Shown here: positions 29,300-49,689 of the stretch, in pieces
How positions within the stretch are numbered: position 1 is the first letter of the stretch
Layout of the letters: every line of letters starts with the position of its first letter
Source of the DNA: Brachycybe producta
Lineage: Eukaryota > Arthropoda > Diplopoda > Playtdesmida > Andrognathidae
Direction of reading: 5' to 3'
Assembly: GCA_036925085.1 (NCBI GenBank)
Contig: JAUPFP010000001.1
Coordinates: forward strand, 3,208,001-3,272,000
Length of the DNA: 64,000 bases
Notes under the pieces: model-generated
Told to the model about the DNA's origin: nothing
The model's input: only the letters and a program-made list of their open reading frames with translations
The model's database searches: none
Position numbers and translations under genes: made by a program

Positions 29300-29770
29300 A
29301 CATTAACCATGGTTAAATTTCTGAACAATAAAGTTAACTCAACTACATTGACAGCAATATGGTTAACCACCATTATTGAATGGGTTAAATATGTCATTTT
29401 CCTGTGTTCAAACCAAATTTAGCCTACAAAACAACATGGCGGTCTAACCTGGCATCAGTTTTTGACTGACTGAGTGAAAATTTAATAATATGCACAACAG
29501 GAAGTGACAATCATTGAATCACAGTTAAATGTCTTAAATATGGAAACATATAAAAGTGCCACTTCTAGCTTTTGAATTTGAAAAATTACTCTGAAAGCAG
29601 CCTAGAAAGCCTGTGGCAGAAGGACACAAATCAAATTGCAGCATGTAAAATGCATTGTCAAAACCCAAAAATATAAACCCTAAAACAATTGCAACATGTT
29701 CTGGTGCTTCTTGAGTCTAACTTGTCTACAAGTTAACTATAACCTTGGTTATGTAACTGCAGTTAATTTT
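29300..29770. mobile_element. truncated TTAACCATGGTTAA foldback element (right half)
   Basis: From ACATTAACCATGGTTAAATTTC to TTGGTTATGTAACTGCAGTTAA it matches the right half of the complete element at 55091-55705, including TTAGCCTACAAAACAACATGGCG. The left arm is absent and the copy is fused to an ACTAGAAG half unit. Confidence 0.65.
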
Positions 29771-30332
29771 TGTAGTTATAAATGAGGTGTGAGTGATTCA
29801 GTTTGCCTTTCTAGTTTCTATCTTTCTAGTGTGTGTGTGTGTTTTTTTATCAGTGTTGATCTTCTGAACCTGCAGAACACCCTGAAATATTTCACAATTG
29901 AAATTACAATTTACATTTTGAGTAAAAAATAACTATGAAAAATAATCATCAAGATCAAAATGTGGGTCTAACAATAGAAAATGTGGAAGCCTTTTTTGAG
30001 AGAGCTGACATTTTCTCTTTTGTCGAATCAAAATCCTCCAATAAGAATCTCAATTTGTAAGTTTTGTGCTGTTTCCATGACAATGTCACACATTTTCTTT
30101 TTTCTCAAGTGGCTTCAAATAGACACACAAAACAGTAATAATATCCACTATACACATGTACTGTATGTATAATAAAGGGGGGAGGTTTGTTGGTTCCCGG
30201 ATCCTTACAAATTTAGGCTCTCAAAATAGATTTCCTATAGGCTTTTTAAACACATGGTGGCACATTTAATTTATTTGAACAAACTTTTAGTTGATTTCCA
30301 ATATAAATAGAATTGTTTTCATGTAAAGGCCT

Positions 30333-31008
30333 GGTTCCACTTGGGTACTAGTCACACTGCAAAATAAGTCACGAGTGATCTGTCAGTGTAGAGAGACACA
30401 AGTAAGCCACCTTAAAAAAGTCACAGCCACAATCATCAGTAACTACTTATAACTTAATTCAGTAACACACTGCATGGTCTCTTCACCTTCTCTGTTAGCT
30501 CAGTGACAAGTCACTGCAGACTAGCAACTCAAAAGTATGATGGAGGTGGTCTCCCTGAAAAAATCATATCACCAACTAGTCACATTGTGGTCATAGAATA
30601 GTTACAAGATATGGTTGCACATGATCACTTGAATAAAAACTAGTCACTTGTGACTTATTTTGCAGTGACTGGTAAAGCATGGGAAACCAAGCTTTAACTA
30701 GTTTTATGTGATGTTTTAAAAAAAGTCACAGCTAATCATCACAAAACTATACTTATTCAGTAAGTCACCATATAAGCTTCAGTGACATTTTACCATTGAT
30801 CTTCTCTTCTAGCTAACTGTTCAGTGACATGTCACTGCAGACTAGCAACTCAAGATATGATGGATGTAGTCTACTACAAAAATTCAAATTACCAACTAGT
30901 CACATCCTGATCATAGAATAGTTATAAGATATGGTTACATATGATCACTTAAATAAAAACTAGTCACTTGTGACTTATTTTGACAGTCACTAGTAACCAA
31001 TTGGAACC
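30333..31008. mobile_element. compound foldback element with GGTTCCA...TGGAACC ends
   Basis: The outer ends GGTTCCACTTGGGTACTAGT and ACTAGTAACCAATTGGAACC are inverted. ACTAGTCAC...AATAAGTCAC / GTGACTTATTTTG follows. Two similar units lie in tandem (about 30333-30695 and 30696-31008): both carry AAAAAGTCACAGC, GTCACTGCAGACTAGCAACTCA and ATCACTTGAATAAAAACTAGT or a close variant. Probably an element that duplicated internally. Confidence 0.6.
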
Positions 31009-31259
31009 AAAGACTTAAAAGAAACATTTCAAATTTGAGATTTTTTATTTAAATACAAAAAAAAAGGATTATGAGAGACCAAGTATATAATAATTACAAT
31101 TTTGTTGCTCTAATGATGAATTTTGATGATCAATAATTTGCATGGATCACATTCATGTTTATATATTGACTGGAGCTTATGATGATAATAATAATAATAA
31201 TAATGATGATGATCTGCATAATAACATGTGGCTTACCTAATAAACTTAATACAGTCACG

Positions 31260-31261
<2 letters not shown>

Positions 31262-31295
<34 letters not shown>

Positions 31296-31319
31296 CTCTC
31301 TTTCTCTCTCTCTCTCTCG

Positions 31320-31354
<35 letters not shown>

Positions 31355-31406
31355 GCTCTCTCTTTCTCTCTCTCTCTTTCTCTCTCTCTCTTTCTCTCTC
31401 TCTCTT
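31262..31406. repeat. (TC)n microsatellite
   Basis: About 145 bp of TC repeats interrupted by single G and T changes, ending in (TA)5. Long Ser/Leu or Arg/Glu frames across it are artefacts. It lies beyond the 3' end of single-minded, next to the nested MITE pair. Confidence 0.95.
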
Positions 31407-31474
31407 TATATATATATATTGAACACGGGCTACAAATGAGATTATACTCAAATCTATACAAGTATTACAATCAG

Positions 31475-32119
31475 TAGGGCTCGGATTTTTATGCAAATAT
31501 GAAGAGCAAAATATTTTTTCAATTTGTGGCTCAAGGGCCAATTGTGAAGTAATCATCATCATTAGAGAGGAACTGCAGTTATGCTTTTTTACAATAAAAA
31601 AGGCTGTTTAGAGGCTAGATGTCTGATTACGAAGGCTCGGATTTTTAGGCAATATCAAGCAAATGTTTCTCAATTTGTGGCCCAATTTGGGAAATAATTA
31701 TCATCATCATTAGAGCAACTGCAATTATGCTTTTAATAATCAAAAAGGCTGGTTAAAGGCTAATGTCTGGTTACAGTCAGTTGTAAAGTAGATAGTTTTA
31801 GCCTCTAACCAATGTTTTTTGATTGAAATAACCATAATTGATGATTGATTGAAACGGGATTGGTATACTTCGCAATTGGCCCTTGAAAGTTGAACCACAA
31901 ATTTATATTGCATAAAAATCCGAGCCCTACTGATTACTATCGGTTGTCAACTTGAAAGTTCTAGCCTCTAACCAGTGTTTTTTAATAGAAAAAATCACCA
32001 TAATTGCTGGTTGATTAAACGCGGGATTGTTGTTACTTCACAATTGGCCCTTCTAATTGGGGCCATAGATCGAGAAACATGTTGTTTTCGATATATTTGC
32101 ATAAAAATCCGAGCTTTTA
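31475..32119. mobile_element. hAT-like MITE with a second copy nested inside it
   Basis: The outer copy begins TAGGGCTCGGATTTTTATGC and ends GCATAAAAATCCGAGCTTTTA. Its flanks are ACAATCAG (31467-31474) and ATAATCAG (32120-32127), 7 of 8 matching. The inner copy, 31631-31929, interrupts it between two exact CTGATTAC octamers (31623-31630, 31930-31937). Inner ends are GAAGGCTCGGATTTTT and AAAATCCGAGCCCTA. The outer copy reads on across the insertion (GATGTCTGATTAC then TATCGGTTGTCAACTTG). The pair lies 109 bp past the single-minded stop codon, so it may be in or next to that 3' UTR. Confidence 0.9.
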
Positions 32120-32227
32120 ATAATCAGCATACATAGATATTATTATAAATATTATTATTTCTCGATCTCTATACATGTATATACCTAAAAATCAATACAA
32201 TTTCATATAATTTAGGGTTAAGTAACA

Positions 32228-40501
<8,274 letters not shown>

Positions 40502-40689
40502 TTATTTTGAACTATTTGGATTTTTTTTTCCGTCTTTTTTTTTTAAATTCCTCTCATTTCATCTAAAAATAAAAAACAAAAATTCAAATTTCACATTAAT
40601 AACACTGTTAAGAAATAATTTAAAAAAAAAATAGATGAATTACTGTAATTAAATTACTTTTTTCAGTAATTAGTTCTTAAATAATATTG

Positions 40690-41240
40690 AGGTCGGCAAG
40701 ACAGGAATGTCTTCATTTCCTGCGTGCAATGCGCGCCTCAAAAGTTAGATCTATTCAGTGTGGGTGGGGTTTGAAGTGTTTCTATAGATGCTCATAAAGA
40801 TGTAACTTTGGAAATGTTGGCTCTGTTGAGGTCTGCAAGACGAGAATGTCTTCATTTCCTGTCTGCATTGCGCACTTCAAAAGTTAGATCAATTCAGAGT
40901 GGGCGTGGTTTGAGTTGTTTGAATAGATGCTCATAAAAAATGCATCTTCCGAAATTCATTGCAAGTGAACCGGAAGAGCGGGAATAGAAATGTTGGGTGC
41001 AGTACATTCCCAGTGAAGTCTGCCAAGACAACATTGTCTTCATTTCCTAGTGTGCAATGCGCACCTCAAAAGTATGTTCAATTCAGAGTGGGCGTGGTTT
41101 GACTTGTTTCTATAGATGATGCTCATAAAAAATGCATCTTCCGAAATTCACTATAAGTGAACCGGAAGAGCGAGAATGGAAATGTTGAGTGCAATACATT
41201 CCAAGTGAAGTCTGCAAGACATCATTGGCTTCACATTTAC
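40690..41240. repeat. tandem array upstream of single-minded
   Basis: Units start at 40690, 40829, 41016 and 41208 (139, 187 and 192 bp apart; the last is partial). Each begins AGGTCTGCAAGACA-like, then TGTCTTCATTTCCT, TGCAATGCGCACCTCAAAAG, TTCAGAGTGGGCGTGGTTTG and ATAGATGCTCATAAA. The two middle units add AATGCATCTTCCGAAATTCA and GAACCGGAAGAGCG. The array starts 192 bp upstream of the single-minded ATG, so it lies in the promoter, 5' UTR or first intron. GGGCGTGG is a KLF-type site in each of three units. Confidence 0.8.
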
Positions 41241-41588
41241 TGTGCAAGGCTAATTCGTTTAACACTGACAGAATCATCCTTCTCCTTCAAACAAAAATTC
41301 TTTCTTTTAAAACAAGAAATTCGTTTTAAGCGAAAAAATATTTCCTTTCTCTTCCAATTTCGTGTTAAACAATTTTACAAGTGGTACCATATATTATGGT
41401 ATAAGGGGTATCATTAGTCTCCCCTCACTGAAATGGGCGTAGATATTCGAAAATATAATGAGTAATGAGAATTTCAGACAAAAAAAAGAGAAGTGAGAAA
41501 ATAAGGGGGGGGGGGGGGCAACCTATAAGGGGAGGTGGTGGAGGGGATAAATATGGACACACGTGGACATCTCACCCCCTCTTTTCTC

Positions 41589-41769
41589 AGGCTCAAATTC
41601 AAGAAGGCAATACTCCACTTGAACTTTGAACCCTCTGAACAGAAGTTGCAAAATAAAAAAAAAAACCTCTTATTGTAGCAATTACTTATTAAAATAAGGG
41701 TTATTTCTGTGTTGAAACCTCTGTTTAGAGAGTTCAAGTGCTAAGTTTGTTCTTCTTGAATTTGTGCCT
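41589..41769. mobile_element. foldback element with AGGCCCAAATTCAAGAA-type ends, short copy
   Basis: AGGCTCAAATTCAAGAAG at the left and CTTCTTGAATTTGTGCCT at the right are inverted, with CTTGAACTTTGAACCCTCTGA / TCTGTTTAGAGAGTTCAAGTG inside. Longer relatives lie at 53784-54560 and 62572-63303. Confidence 0.65.
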
Positions 41770-42158
41770 CAGCAGTGGGTTAAGAAAATATACAAGTTGT
41801 TACGATTTACTTTGCTTTGTGAATGAAATGAAGTGTGAATTATTGACACAGCTGCATTTATTTGCATCGCATTTTTCTTAAGCAACTTTTTTTTTTGTTC
41901 TTCTTCCTTTTCTTCTTCTTCTTGCAAAACTAAGAAACTAGAAATGTTTTTTCTCTGCAATTTTCTCATGAAAAAAAAATACAATTTATTTAAAATGAGG
42001 CGCACTTTTCTATTGTATTCATATACATATTTGATATTAACAGTCAAAGTGGATCATCAGCCATTCTGCAAAATTCATTAGTCAATTTTTGCAAAACTAT
42101 TCACGGTTAATGCTACACACAGCTTGAAGCAATGCAATAACAGTGCAAGGTTGATATT

Positions 42159-42360
42159 GCTCTCTATACTGCGCATGTGCATAATGAAGTAAGTAATGAT
42201 CATCATCATCGACTGTGTATAATTGCATGCATATTTGCACGCATGCGCAGTAGAGAGCGTTTTTGCAAAGGTTGTTGCTTTATAACTTCATGTGGCGTGA
42301 AGTAATGCAATAACAATTAATGCAAAGTTGATTTCTCTGCGCATGTGCATAATGATGTAA
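42159..42360. repeat. inverted repeats around TACTGCGCATGTGCA
   Basis: GCTCTCTATACTGCGCATGTGCATAATG-like sequence (from 42159) faces GCACGCATGCGCAGTAGAGAGC (to 42260), and a further copy CTCTGCGCATGTGCATAATG follows at 42335. The motif is CpG-rich against an A/T-rich background. Probably remains of a small foldback element. Confidence 0.5.
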
Positions 42361-42516
42361 TTAACATTTTTGGTTGAAAATTGGTTAGTGAGTTTGTAGA
42401 ATGACTGATTTTGTACTTTTGTGTATCAGCTCCTTGATGCCTAATGCACGCATGCGTCGCCGCAATTACAGTCTTAAGATACTAGAAATTATATGGGGCA
42501 ATGTAACACATACATA

Positions 42517-42721
42517 CAGGCAATTAGAAAAACGGGATGAACAGAAGTTGGCTCCACCCTTTTTATGACGACCGGCAACTTCTAATTGGTTGGTTATGCA
42601 GCCTGACGTCACATGCTCCGCCCTTTTCAACGTCGAACCACACAACAAACCAATTAGAAGTTGCCGTTCGTCATAAAAAGGCCGGAGCCAACTTCTGTTC
42701 ATCTCGTTTTCTAATTGCCTG
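42517..42721. mobile_element. 205-bp foldback element with CAGGCAATTAG ends
   Basis: CAGGCAATTAGAAAAACGGG and its near complement ending CTAATTGCCTG frame two arms of about 85 bp. Inside each arm are GAACAGAAGTTGGCTCC and GGCAACTTCTAATTGG. Because the arms are complementary, both strands encode almost the same short frame; this is a symmetry effect, not a gene. Confidence 0.8.
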
Positions 42722-43331
42722 TCACAGCGGCGCCGTACGTCCCTCCCCCAAAAAACCGCATGTGTGCATCGGGCCTTAGCAGTGGTCCACAGTGGACAAT
42801 ATAGGCCTATAGCATATATAATATTATATAATTTGGTTTAATTAACGAGTAAGGATAATATTTTTTAAAATGCACAATAAAGACCGGAACAAATTGAGGT
42901 GCAAAGTGTGACAAATGTTTTTATTACAACTTCTGGTGAGAAAATGGAAAACAAGAAAAGAGAAAAATAGAAAAATGAAATAAAATGGCCAACAAAAAGG
43001 GGTGGTGGGTGGGCAGGGGGGGGGGGGTTCATTTTAAATTCTTAAAGAATGTGAAACACCTTATTTTAAAAATAATTTATAAACCTTATTATAAACATTT
43101 CTCTATTGTTATGAAAAATGAAATATAACAACAAAAAAATTGCAAACATTTAAAAATTACAGGGTGGTCACAAAGAAAAGAAACACAACCATTTGGAGCT
43201 TTTTAAGCTGTTTTATGAACAGATTGCATCTAGCAACACTTGGATCTGAAGGATCCCTCTGCCATAGGCCAACCGGCTGCTTGCAGAAGTATTTTTTTGT
43301 AATTGTAATCATAATTAACAGATGATTTTGA

Positions 43332-43641
43332 ATACCTTGTACACACACATGAGTTAAATGAATTCAAATTAAATGTGTTTAGGTGAATTATACGGAATCC
43401 AGTTAAGGACATGAACACCAAATTAAAAATTGACTTTATTTATTAATATTTTAAAAATTGAAATACTAAATCAATATTTTGTCAATAGTTTATATTAATT
43501 ATATTTAAGTATTAATCTCAATATTTTCAGATAAATTAACTGAATAAATTGAATTCGACATATTGTTTGTTTGTCCTTCACAGGACTCTGTAGAACACGT
43601 TTATAAATGCATTTAAATTATCAGCTGTGTGTACTAGGTAT
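43332..43641. mobile_element. MITE with ATACCTTGTACACAC ends, copy 1
   Basis: ATACCTTGTACACAC at the left, GTGTGTACTAGGTAT at the right. The interior is unique A/T-rich sequence rather than a long palindrome: TTAAATGTGTTTAGGTGAAT, ACGGAATCCAGTTAAGGACA, TTGTTTGTTTGTCCTTCACA. Copy 2 is at 56155-56461 in the same orientation and very similar. Confidence 0.75.
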
Positions 43642-43669
43642 AGGCCTAAGGATGATTTTCAGAAGATCA

Positions 43670-44820
43670 AACTTAAGAGAAAACTATAGAACAGTATTTT
43701 AGAAACTAGAAGGGTAGCTTAATAAGCTTAATCATATTTTCAACTCATAAAAAAGGTTATTTAAAGAATATCAACATGAAAATACCCTTAAGTGTTTGAT
43801 TTACCCTTCTAGTTTTAAAGCACTTTCAAGTTTCTCTTAAATTTGGTTTCTGACTTTGGTTTGAGATCTAAAAACGTCTAGTAAATTTTTTTTAGGACAA
43901 ATAAGAAAAATACGAAATATATTTTATAAAATTGTTTATTTTTTAAGATATTGCCATTTTTAGCCCCGCCCCCCCAAAAAAAAACTCCTCAATCAGCTGA
44001 AGTGATTGAGCTATCCTTCTAGTTTCTAACACAATTTAGATTTCTCTTTATATACAGTAAGTGTTGCTCTTTTTTGAAAGTGCAGAAAATAGCCAGAATT
44101 CAAAAATAGCTAGCTGTTCGTAAAACATCTTATAAGAGAAACTTGAATGTGTTTTAAAAACTAGAAGGGTAGCTCAATCACCTATGAGGTATTTTCATGT
44201 TGATATCTTTTAAAATAAGCGTTTTATGTCAAGTTTGAAAAATGACCTAACTTTTAAGCAGATGATAATTTTTTTTAAAATTTTTGTCTGTAATTATAGT
44301 TTATTTTGAAAGATATCAACATGAAAATAGGCTTAAATGAATTCAGCTACCCTTCTAGTTTCTTAACACAATTTAAATGTGTTACTCTTCTAAAACTGCA
44401 GAAAATAACCAGAATTTTTTAAAAAAAAAATCATCTGAATGTGTTTTAGAAACTAGAATTGTAGTTCAATCACTTAAATGGACAAATTTTCATGTTTGAA
44501 ATCTTTCAAAATAAGCTTTTTATGTAAAGTTTTGAAAATGGACCAACTTTCTGTCTATAAAAAGTTTAATTTCAAAGATAATCACACTATACATGTGAAG
44601 GTGTTTTAGACACACTACATCGGATCGGAACCGAGATTGGAATTTTTTGATGAGCAGTTCAATGGAACCCGGCCGACGTCACGTTTCCGATCCGATCCGA
44701 TCTGGGCTTCATTGAATGCTTGCTATTAATAATATATATTCCGTTCCAACCGTTCTGATCCGATATATATATTGTGCTACAAGCTTAATTGATTGAGCTA
44801 CCCTTTCTAGTTTCTAAAAC
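43670..44820. repeat. series of ACTAGAAG-core inverted pairs
   Basis: Forward cores at about 43702, 44157 and 44450; complementary cores at about 43804, 44013, 44349 and 44803. Two pairs are complete units (43690-43850; 44140-44370) with central spacers. Around 44616-44782 a CATCGGATCGGAACCG / CGTTCTGATCCGATATAT block interrupts one unit. Confidence 0.7.
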
Positions 44821-45359
44821 ATCTTTAATAAGGGACTTATAGGGCCTTTCTAGGCCCCAAGAATCAATGACAAAATGCCCTTTGTTTATAGTGTTGATAA
44901 ATAAATTAGCCTGAAATCAATATTGAAATCGGTGTTGTTTTTGAAGTAAATTTCATTGTATTTTTTGGGGCGTAAATTGTAAATAATGCAATATATATTA
45001 TATTAGATAAATGACACTTGTTACAAAGGGCCTCGGCGCCACAGGTGGGCCCTTTGTTCCCTTTTTTTTCTTACTTCTTCTCAGGTGAAACAACAAAAGA
45101 AAAAAATACAAATGGAAGAAGAAACTCCTGTTTAAATGTTGATTGGGTTTTTTTTTCTTCTTTTGTTCATTAATTTTGCCGGATATTCGCATTAAATTGC
45201 AATTAATTATCTATAATCAATCATTGCATATATATTTCAAATTTATACAACAAAAAACTAGAATAGTAATGGATGATGATGCGAAAAGTATATACTTGTT
45301 TTCCTGATGGAACCCCCCCCCCCCCCCAAAAAAAGGGTCATTTTTCAAACTGAACTATA

Positions 45360-46300
45360 AAATGTTTAAAAACTAGAATGGTAGCTCAATCAGTTAAGAG
45401 AGTATCTTCATCATAATATCTTTCAAAATAAGCTTTTTTTAATGCGAGTTTAAAAAATGTATCAAACTATAAGGTGGTTTCAGGAGAAACATTAAAAAAA
45501 ATTCAAAGTGTTTTAAAAAAACTAGAATAGTCGGTGATAGCGTTTCACCTTTTATGGTGAAATTAATATTCATGATGCATAAAAGTAGCTTACTTTTTTT
45601 TACAAACTGCCATTAAAAGTTTATTTTGAAAGACTTCTAGTTTTACTATAGTTTAATTTATAAATCTCGTTCCTTCTATAAGAAGATTTCAAAACAAAGT
45701 GGTTTTAAAAGTAGAAACGCCTCGCGAAATCTGATTATTCTGTCTTTTATAGGTGATTAATTGTGATATAGTATGACCCTTCTAGTTTCTAAAACACATT
45801 TGAGTTCTTTTTTATTTTCTATACAGTATCAGAAGAGCAATACTATAAAGAGAACTTGAAAGTATGTTGGAAACTAGAAGGGTAGCGGAATCACTTAATA
45901 ATATTTTCATGGTGATATCTTTCAAAATAAACGTTTTCAATTGAGAACAATTTAAAAAAGAGAGCGATTTAAATTTGAATTGAAGAGAAATTGAAAGTTT
46001 GTTAGAAAGTTAGAAACTAGAAGGGTAGCGGAATCAATAATATTTTCATGTTGATATCTTTCAAAATAAACGTTTTTATAGTCGAAAATTAAAAAAAGAG
46101 AGCGATTTCAATTTGAATTGAAGAGAAATTGAAAGTTTGTTGGAAACTAGAAGGGTAGCGAAATCACTTAATAATATTTTCATGTTGTTATCTTTCAAAA
46201 TAAACGTTTTTATAGAGAAAAATTTAAAACAGAGAGATTCAGTTTAAATTTGGATCATTTTCAAACTGATATAAAAAGCTTATTTTAAAAGATATTTCAA
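45360..46300. repeat. ACTAGAAG-core direct repeats, ~135-bp period
   Basis: GGAAACTAGAAGGGTAGCGG-like cores at about 45872, 46012 and 46143 lie in direct orientation. Each is followed by TAATATTTTCATG, ATCTTTCAAAATAAACG and AAAGAGAGCGATTT, with TTGAATTGAAGAGAAATTGA before the next. A looser unit (ACTAGAATGGTAGCTCAATC) is at 45372 and a complementary core at 45776. Confidence 0.75.
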
Positions 46301-46969
46301 AATGATGGAATCGGATAAAAAGGCTAAAATATGTCGAGTTTAGATTTCAGGGTTCAGATTTGAGATATGAAATAATTTAATTAAAATATAGGGTGTGTCT
46401 ATAAAAAAAATCGTTCAAAATATAAGATATACCTCTTCCCCCCCCCCCCCCTTTAAGTAATAATAATATTGAATTTGAGAACCGATATTTGTTTAAACCA
46501 TTGAAAGTGAGACCTGTTTGTCTCTTTTTAATTATATTTACACATGGGGTGGATCAGGTATTATTGCACGGGTCGATTAAGTGGGGGAAGGGACGGTATA
46601 GTCCGTGATGGTAATCCCCCTTCAGGATCCCCCTCCTCCTCCTTTTTTTTTTCCTTATATACTAGAAAGTTGAATCCACTTATATAATACTCCACCTAAT
46701 ACTGTCATTTCCTATGTCTTAAGACCTAATAACATCAGATGTAAAAGACTCATTTGTTTCCCATGTATTTTTTTGGAGGGAAATGTGACCCAAATGTGTA
46801 TCACAGTGAGTCATATTCAAAATATGAATCATATGACATCATGCTAAATACTAGAAATGCTTTTCTATACCATATTAATAAACTGATAACTTTTTTATTA
46901 GTAAATTATTTTGAATACCTGTTATATTTGCGTTTTTTTTTTCTAAAAAAAACCGTTTATTTTAAAAAA

Positions 46970-48610
46970 TTAACAACATGAAAATACTATTAAGTGATTC
47001 GGCTACCCTTCTAGTCTCTAACACACTTTCAAATTTATTTTTAATGTGGTTTTAAATTGCACACGTCACTGGAAATTATGATTATTTTTTTCTGTCTTTA
47101 TAAGAAACATAATAAAGAGAAACTTGAAAGTGTTTTAGAAACTAGAAGGGTTGCTCATTCACTTAAAATATAAACTAGAAATCTACTTAAGTCAGCTTTC
47201 AAAAATGACATAACTTTAAACAGACGATATTTTTTTTTTAATATTTGTCTAGGAAAAAAAAAAGTTTATTTTGAAAGATATGCACAACATGAAAATACTA
47301 TTAAGTGATTCGGCTACCCTTCTAGTTTCTAACACCCTTTCAATTTTCTTCTTACGGTTTTAAGTCTGACTATTTTCTCTGTCTTTATAAGAAACGAAAA
47401 TGAAGAGAAACTTGAAAGTGTTTTAGAAACTAGAAGGGTAGCTCATTCACTTAAAATATAAACTAGAAATCTACTTGAGTCAGTTTTCAAAAATGACGTA
47501 ACTTTAAACAGACGATATTTTTTAATATTTGTCTAGGAAAAAAGTTTATTTTGAAAGATATGCACAACATGAAAATACTATTAAGTGATTCGGTTACTCT
47601 TCTAGTATCTAACACCCTTTCAAACTTATACTTAAGGTGGTTTTAAATTGTATACTCGCCCTTCGAAATTCTGATTAATCTTTCTGTCTTTATAAGAAAC
47701 AAAACTTGAAAGTTTTTTTTAGAAACTAGAAGGGTAGCTGTTTCACTTAAATTATAAACTAGAAATCTACTTAAGACAGTTTTAAAAATAACATAACTTT
47801 AAAAAGACGATATTTTTGTTAATAAATATTAACAAAAAATATCGTGTTCTTAAAGTTATGTTATTTTTTAAAACTGTCTTTAGAGAGAAGAAAAAAAAAG
47901 TTTATTTTGAAAGATTATCACAACATGAAAATACTATTAAGTGGAATTCGGCTACCCTTCTAGTTTCTAAAATACTTTCAAATTTATTTTTAATGTGGTC
48001 CCTGAAAATTATGATTATTTTTCTGTCTTTATATAAGAAATAAAAATTAAGAGAAACTTGAAAGTGTTTTAGAAACTAGAAGGGTATAGCTGATTCACTT
48101 AAAATATAAACTAGAAAACTACTTAAGACAGTTTTAAAAATAACATAACTTTAAACAGACGATATTTTTTTTAATATTTGTCTAGGGGAAAAAAAAGTTC
48201 ATTTTGAAAGATAACAACATGAAAATACTATTAAGTGGAATTCGGCTACCCTTCTAGTTATTAACACACTTTCAATTTTCTCCTTAAGGTGGTTTTGAAC
48301 TGTTTACACGACCTTTCGAAATTCTGACTATTCTTTCTGTCTTTTTATAAAAAAAAAAAAAAATTAAGAGAAACTTGAAAGTGTTTTAGAAACTAGAAGG
48401 GTTTATAGCTCATTCACTTAAAATATAAACTAGAAAACTACTTCAGTCAGTTTTAAAAATATAACATAACTTTATGTTATTTTTTTTTAAAACTGTCTTA
48501 AGAATAAAAAAAAGTTTATTTTGAAAGATTATCAACAACATGAAAATTGCTTTTTTTTTTTTTGAAGTGATAAAGTGCTGCTACCCTTCTAGTTTACTAA
48601 CCGTTAATTT
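46970..48610. repeat. tandem array of ACTAGAAG-core inverted units, ~310-bp period
   Basis: Complementary cores GGCTACCCTTCTAGT at about 47001, 47313, 47594, 47951, 48244 and 48582 alternate with forward cores ACTAGAAGGGT at about 47141, 47428, 47727, 48077 and 48391. Each period carries AAACTTGAAAGTGTTTTAGA, TAACTTTAAACAGACGATAT, GTTTATTTTGAAAGAT and AACATGAAAATACTATTAAG. Repeat similarity is high, so the array is fairly young. Confidence 0.85.
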
Positions 48611-49689
48611 ATTAGTTTTCTGCTCTTCTGAAACCATATAGAAAATAAATCAAACTATTCATATATCAGTTAACTAACTCTTATTAATATAGTTAATGAT
48701 TATTAATTTTAACGACTTTCTATAAACATTAAACAAATAATATTAATAATTTCAACAATGATTAAGAGGCTCGCCGCGGTTCAATTCATTTGATGATTAA
48801 ATAATTTATTAACCTTAAAGTGCCTCACTATATATATATATTATTATATTATTAATAGGCCTATATATTATATAGGCCTATAAATAGTATAAAATTTAAT
48901 ATTGTTTATTATGGACTCTCACATAATAATATTATATAAAGAATTTGGAAAGTGGCCGAATGGCACGTACGTCATGCACCGTTTTTAAGGAAACCCCAGT
49001 CTTGAGATGGAGACTAGAAGGGATCTAAATAGAACAAGGAGGAGGTAGGTAGGTGGTGGAGGGCGACGACACGTGCACACGCACACACACACGCAAATAA
49101 ATGCATATTTGGGCACGTATTGAATACCGCGTCACGGTCGCTCTTTTTTTGATTTTGCGCCTCACAAACATTAAAATATCTTCTTATGTTTAGAACGACT
49201 GTTCGACCACATTTGGTCCGAGCACGTGTGTCCGTTAAGACACACGGTGTTTGTGTGTGTTTTTTTTTTTTTCTCGGAAGAAATAGTGAAAAATACGCGA
49301 TTTTTTTTGTCAAAGATTTTTTTCTGTCTTTTTTTCTCACTGCATTGGATATTTTTTTTTTTTACAACTTACCTCTTGGTGTACGGTAAAGGTGTAACTC
49401 AGACCGATTTTTTTTTTGTTTTTACAATAATTATTGTAATTTAAAATGTATCCGTTTGTGAGGTAAATATATCAACAACCAAATTGTACAAATTGTAACA
49501 TTGTTAAATTTATATGTTTTTTTTTAGAATGACTTTTAACGTTTATAACAGTTTGATTCAATGTAAATAATAAGAACGTTCACCGATATAGTAGTGTTGA
49601 TCGCAATGCATTTTGGTAGTATGGTGATATAACTGGGGTTAGTATTTTCAGGGGTGGAAAAACAGCAAAACTTCTTAGGCTTCCTTTTT

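Noticed and set aside
31179..31562. Ser/Leu-rich and Arg/Glu-rich frames
   Set aside because: They are translations of the (TC)n microsatellite.
42466..42779. Two similar proteins (MNRSWLRPFY and MNRSWLHPFY) on opposite strands
   Set aside because: Both arise from the complementary arms of the foldback element at 42517-42721; there is no sign of coding outside the palindrome.
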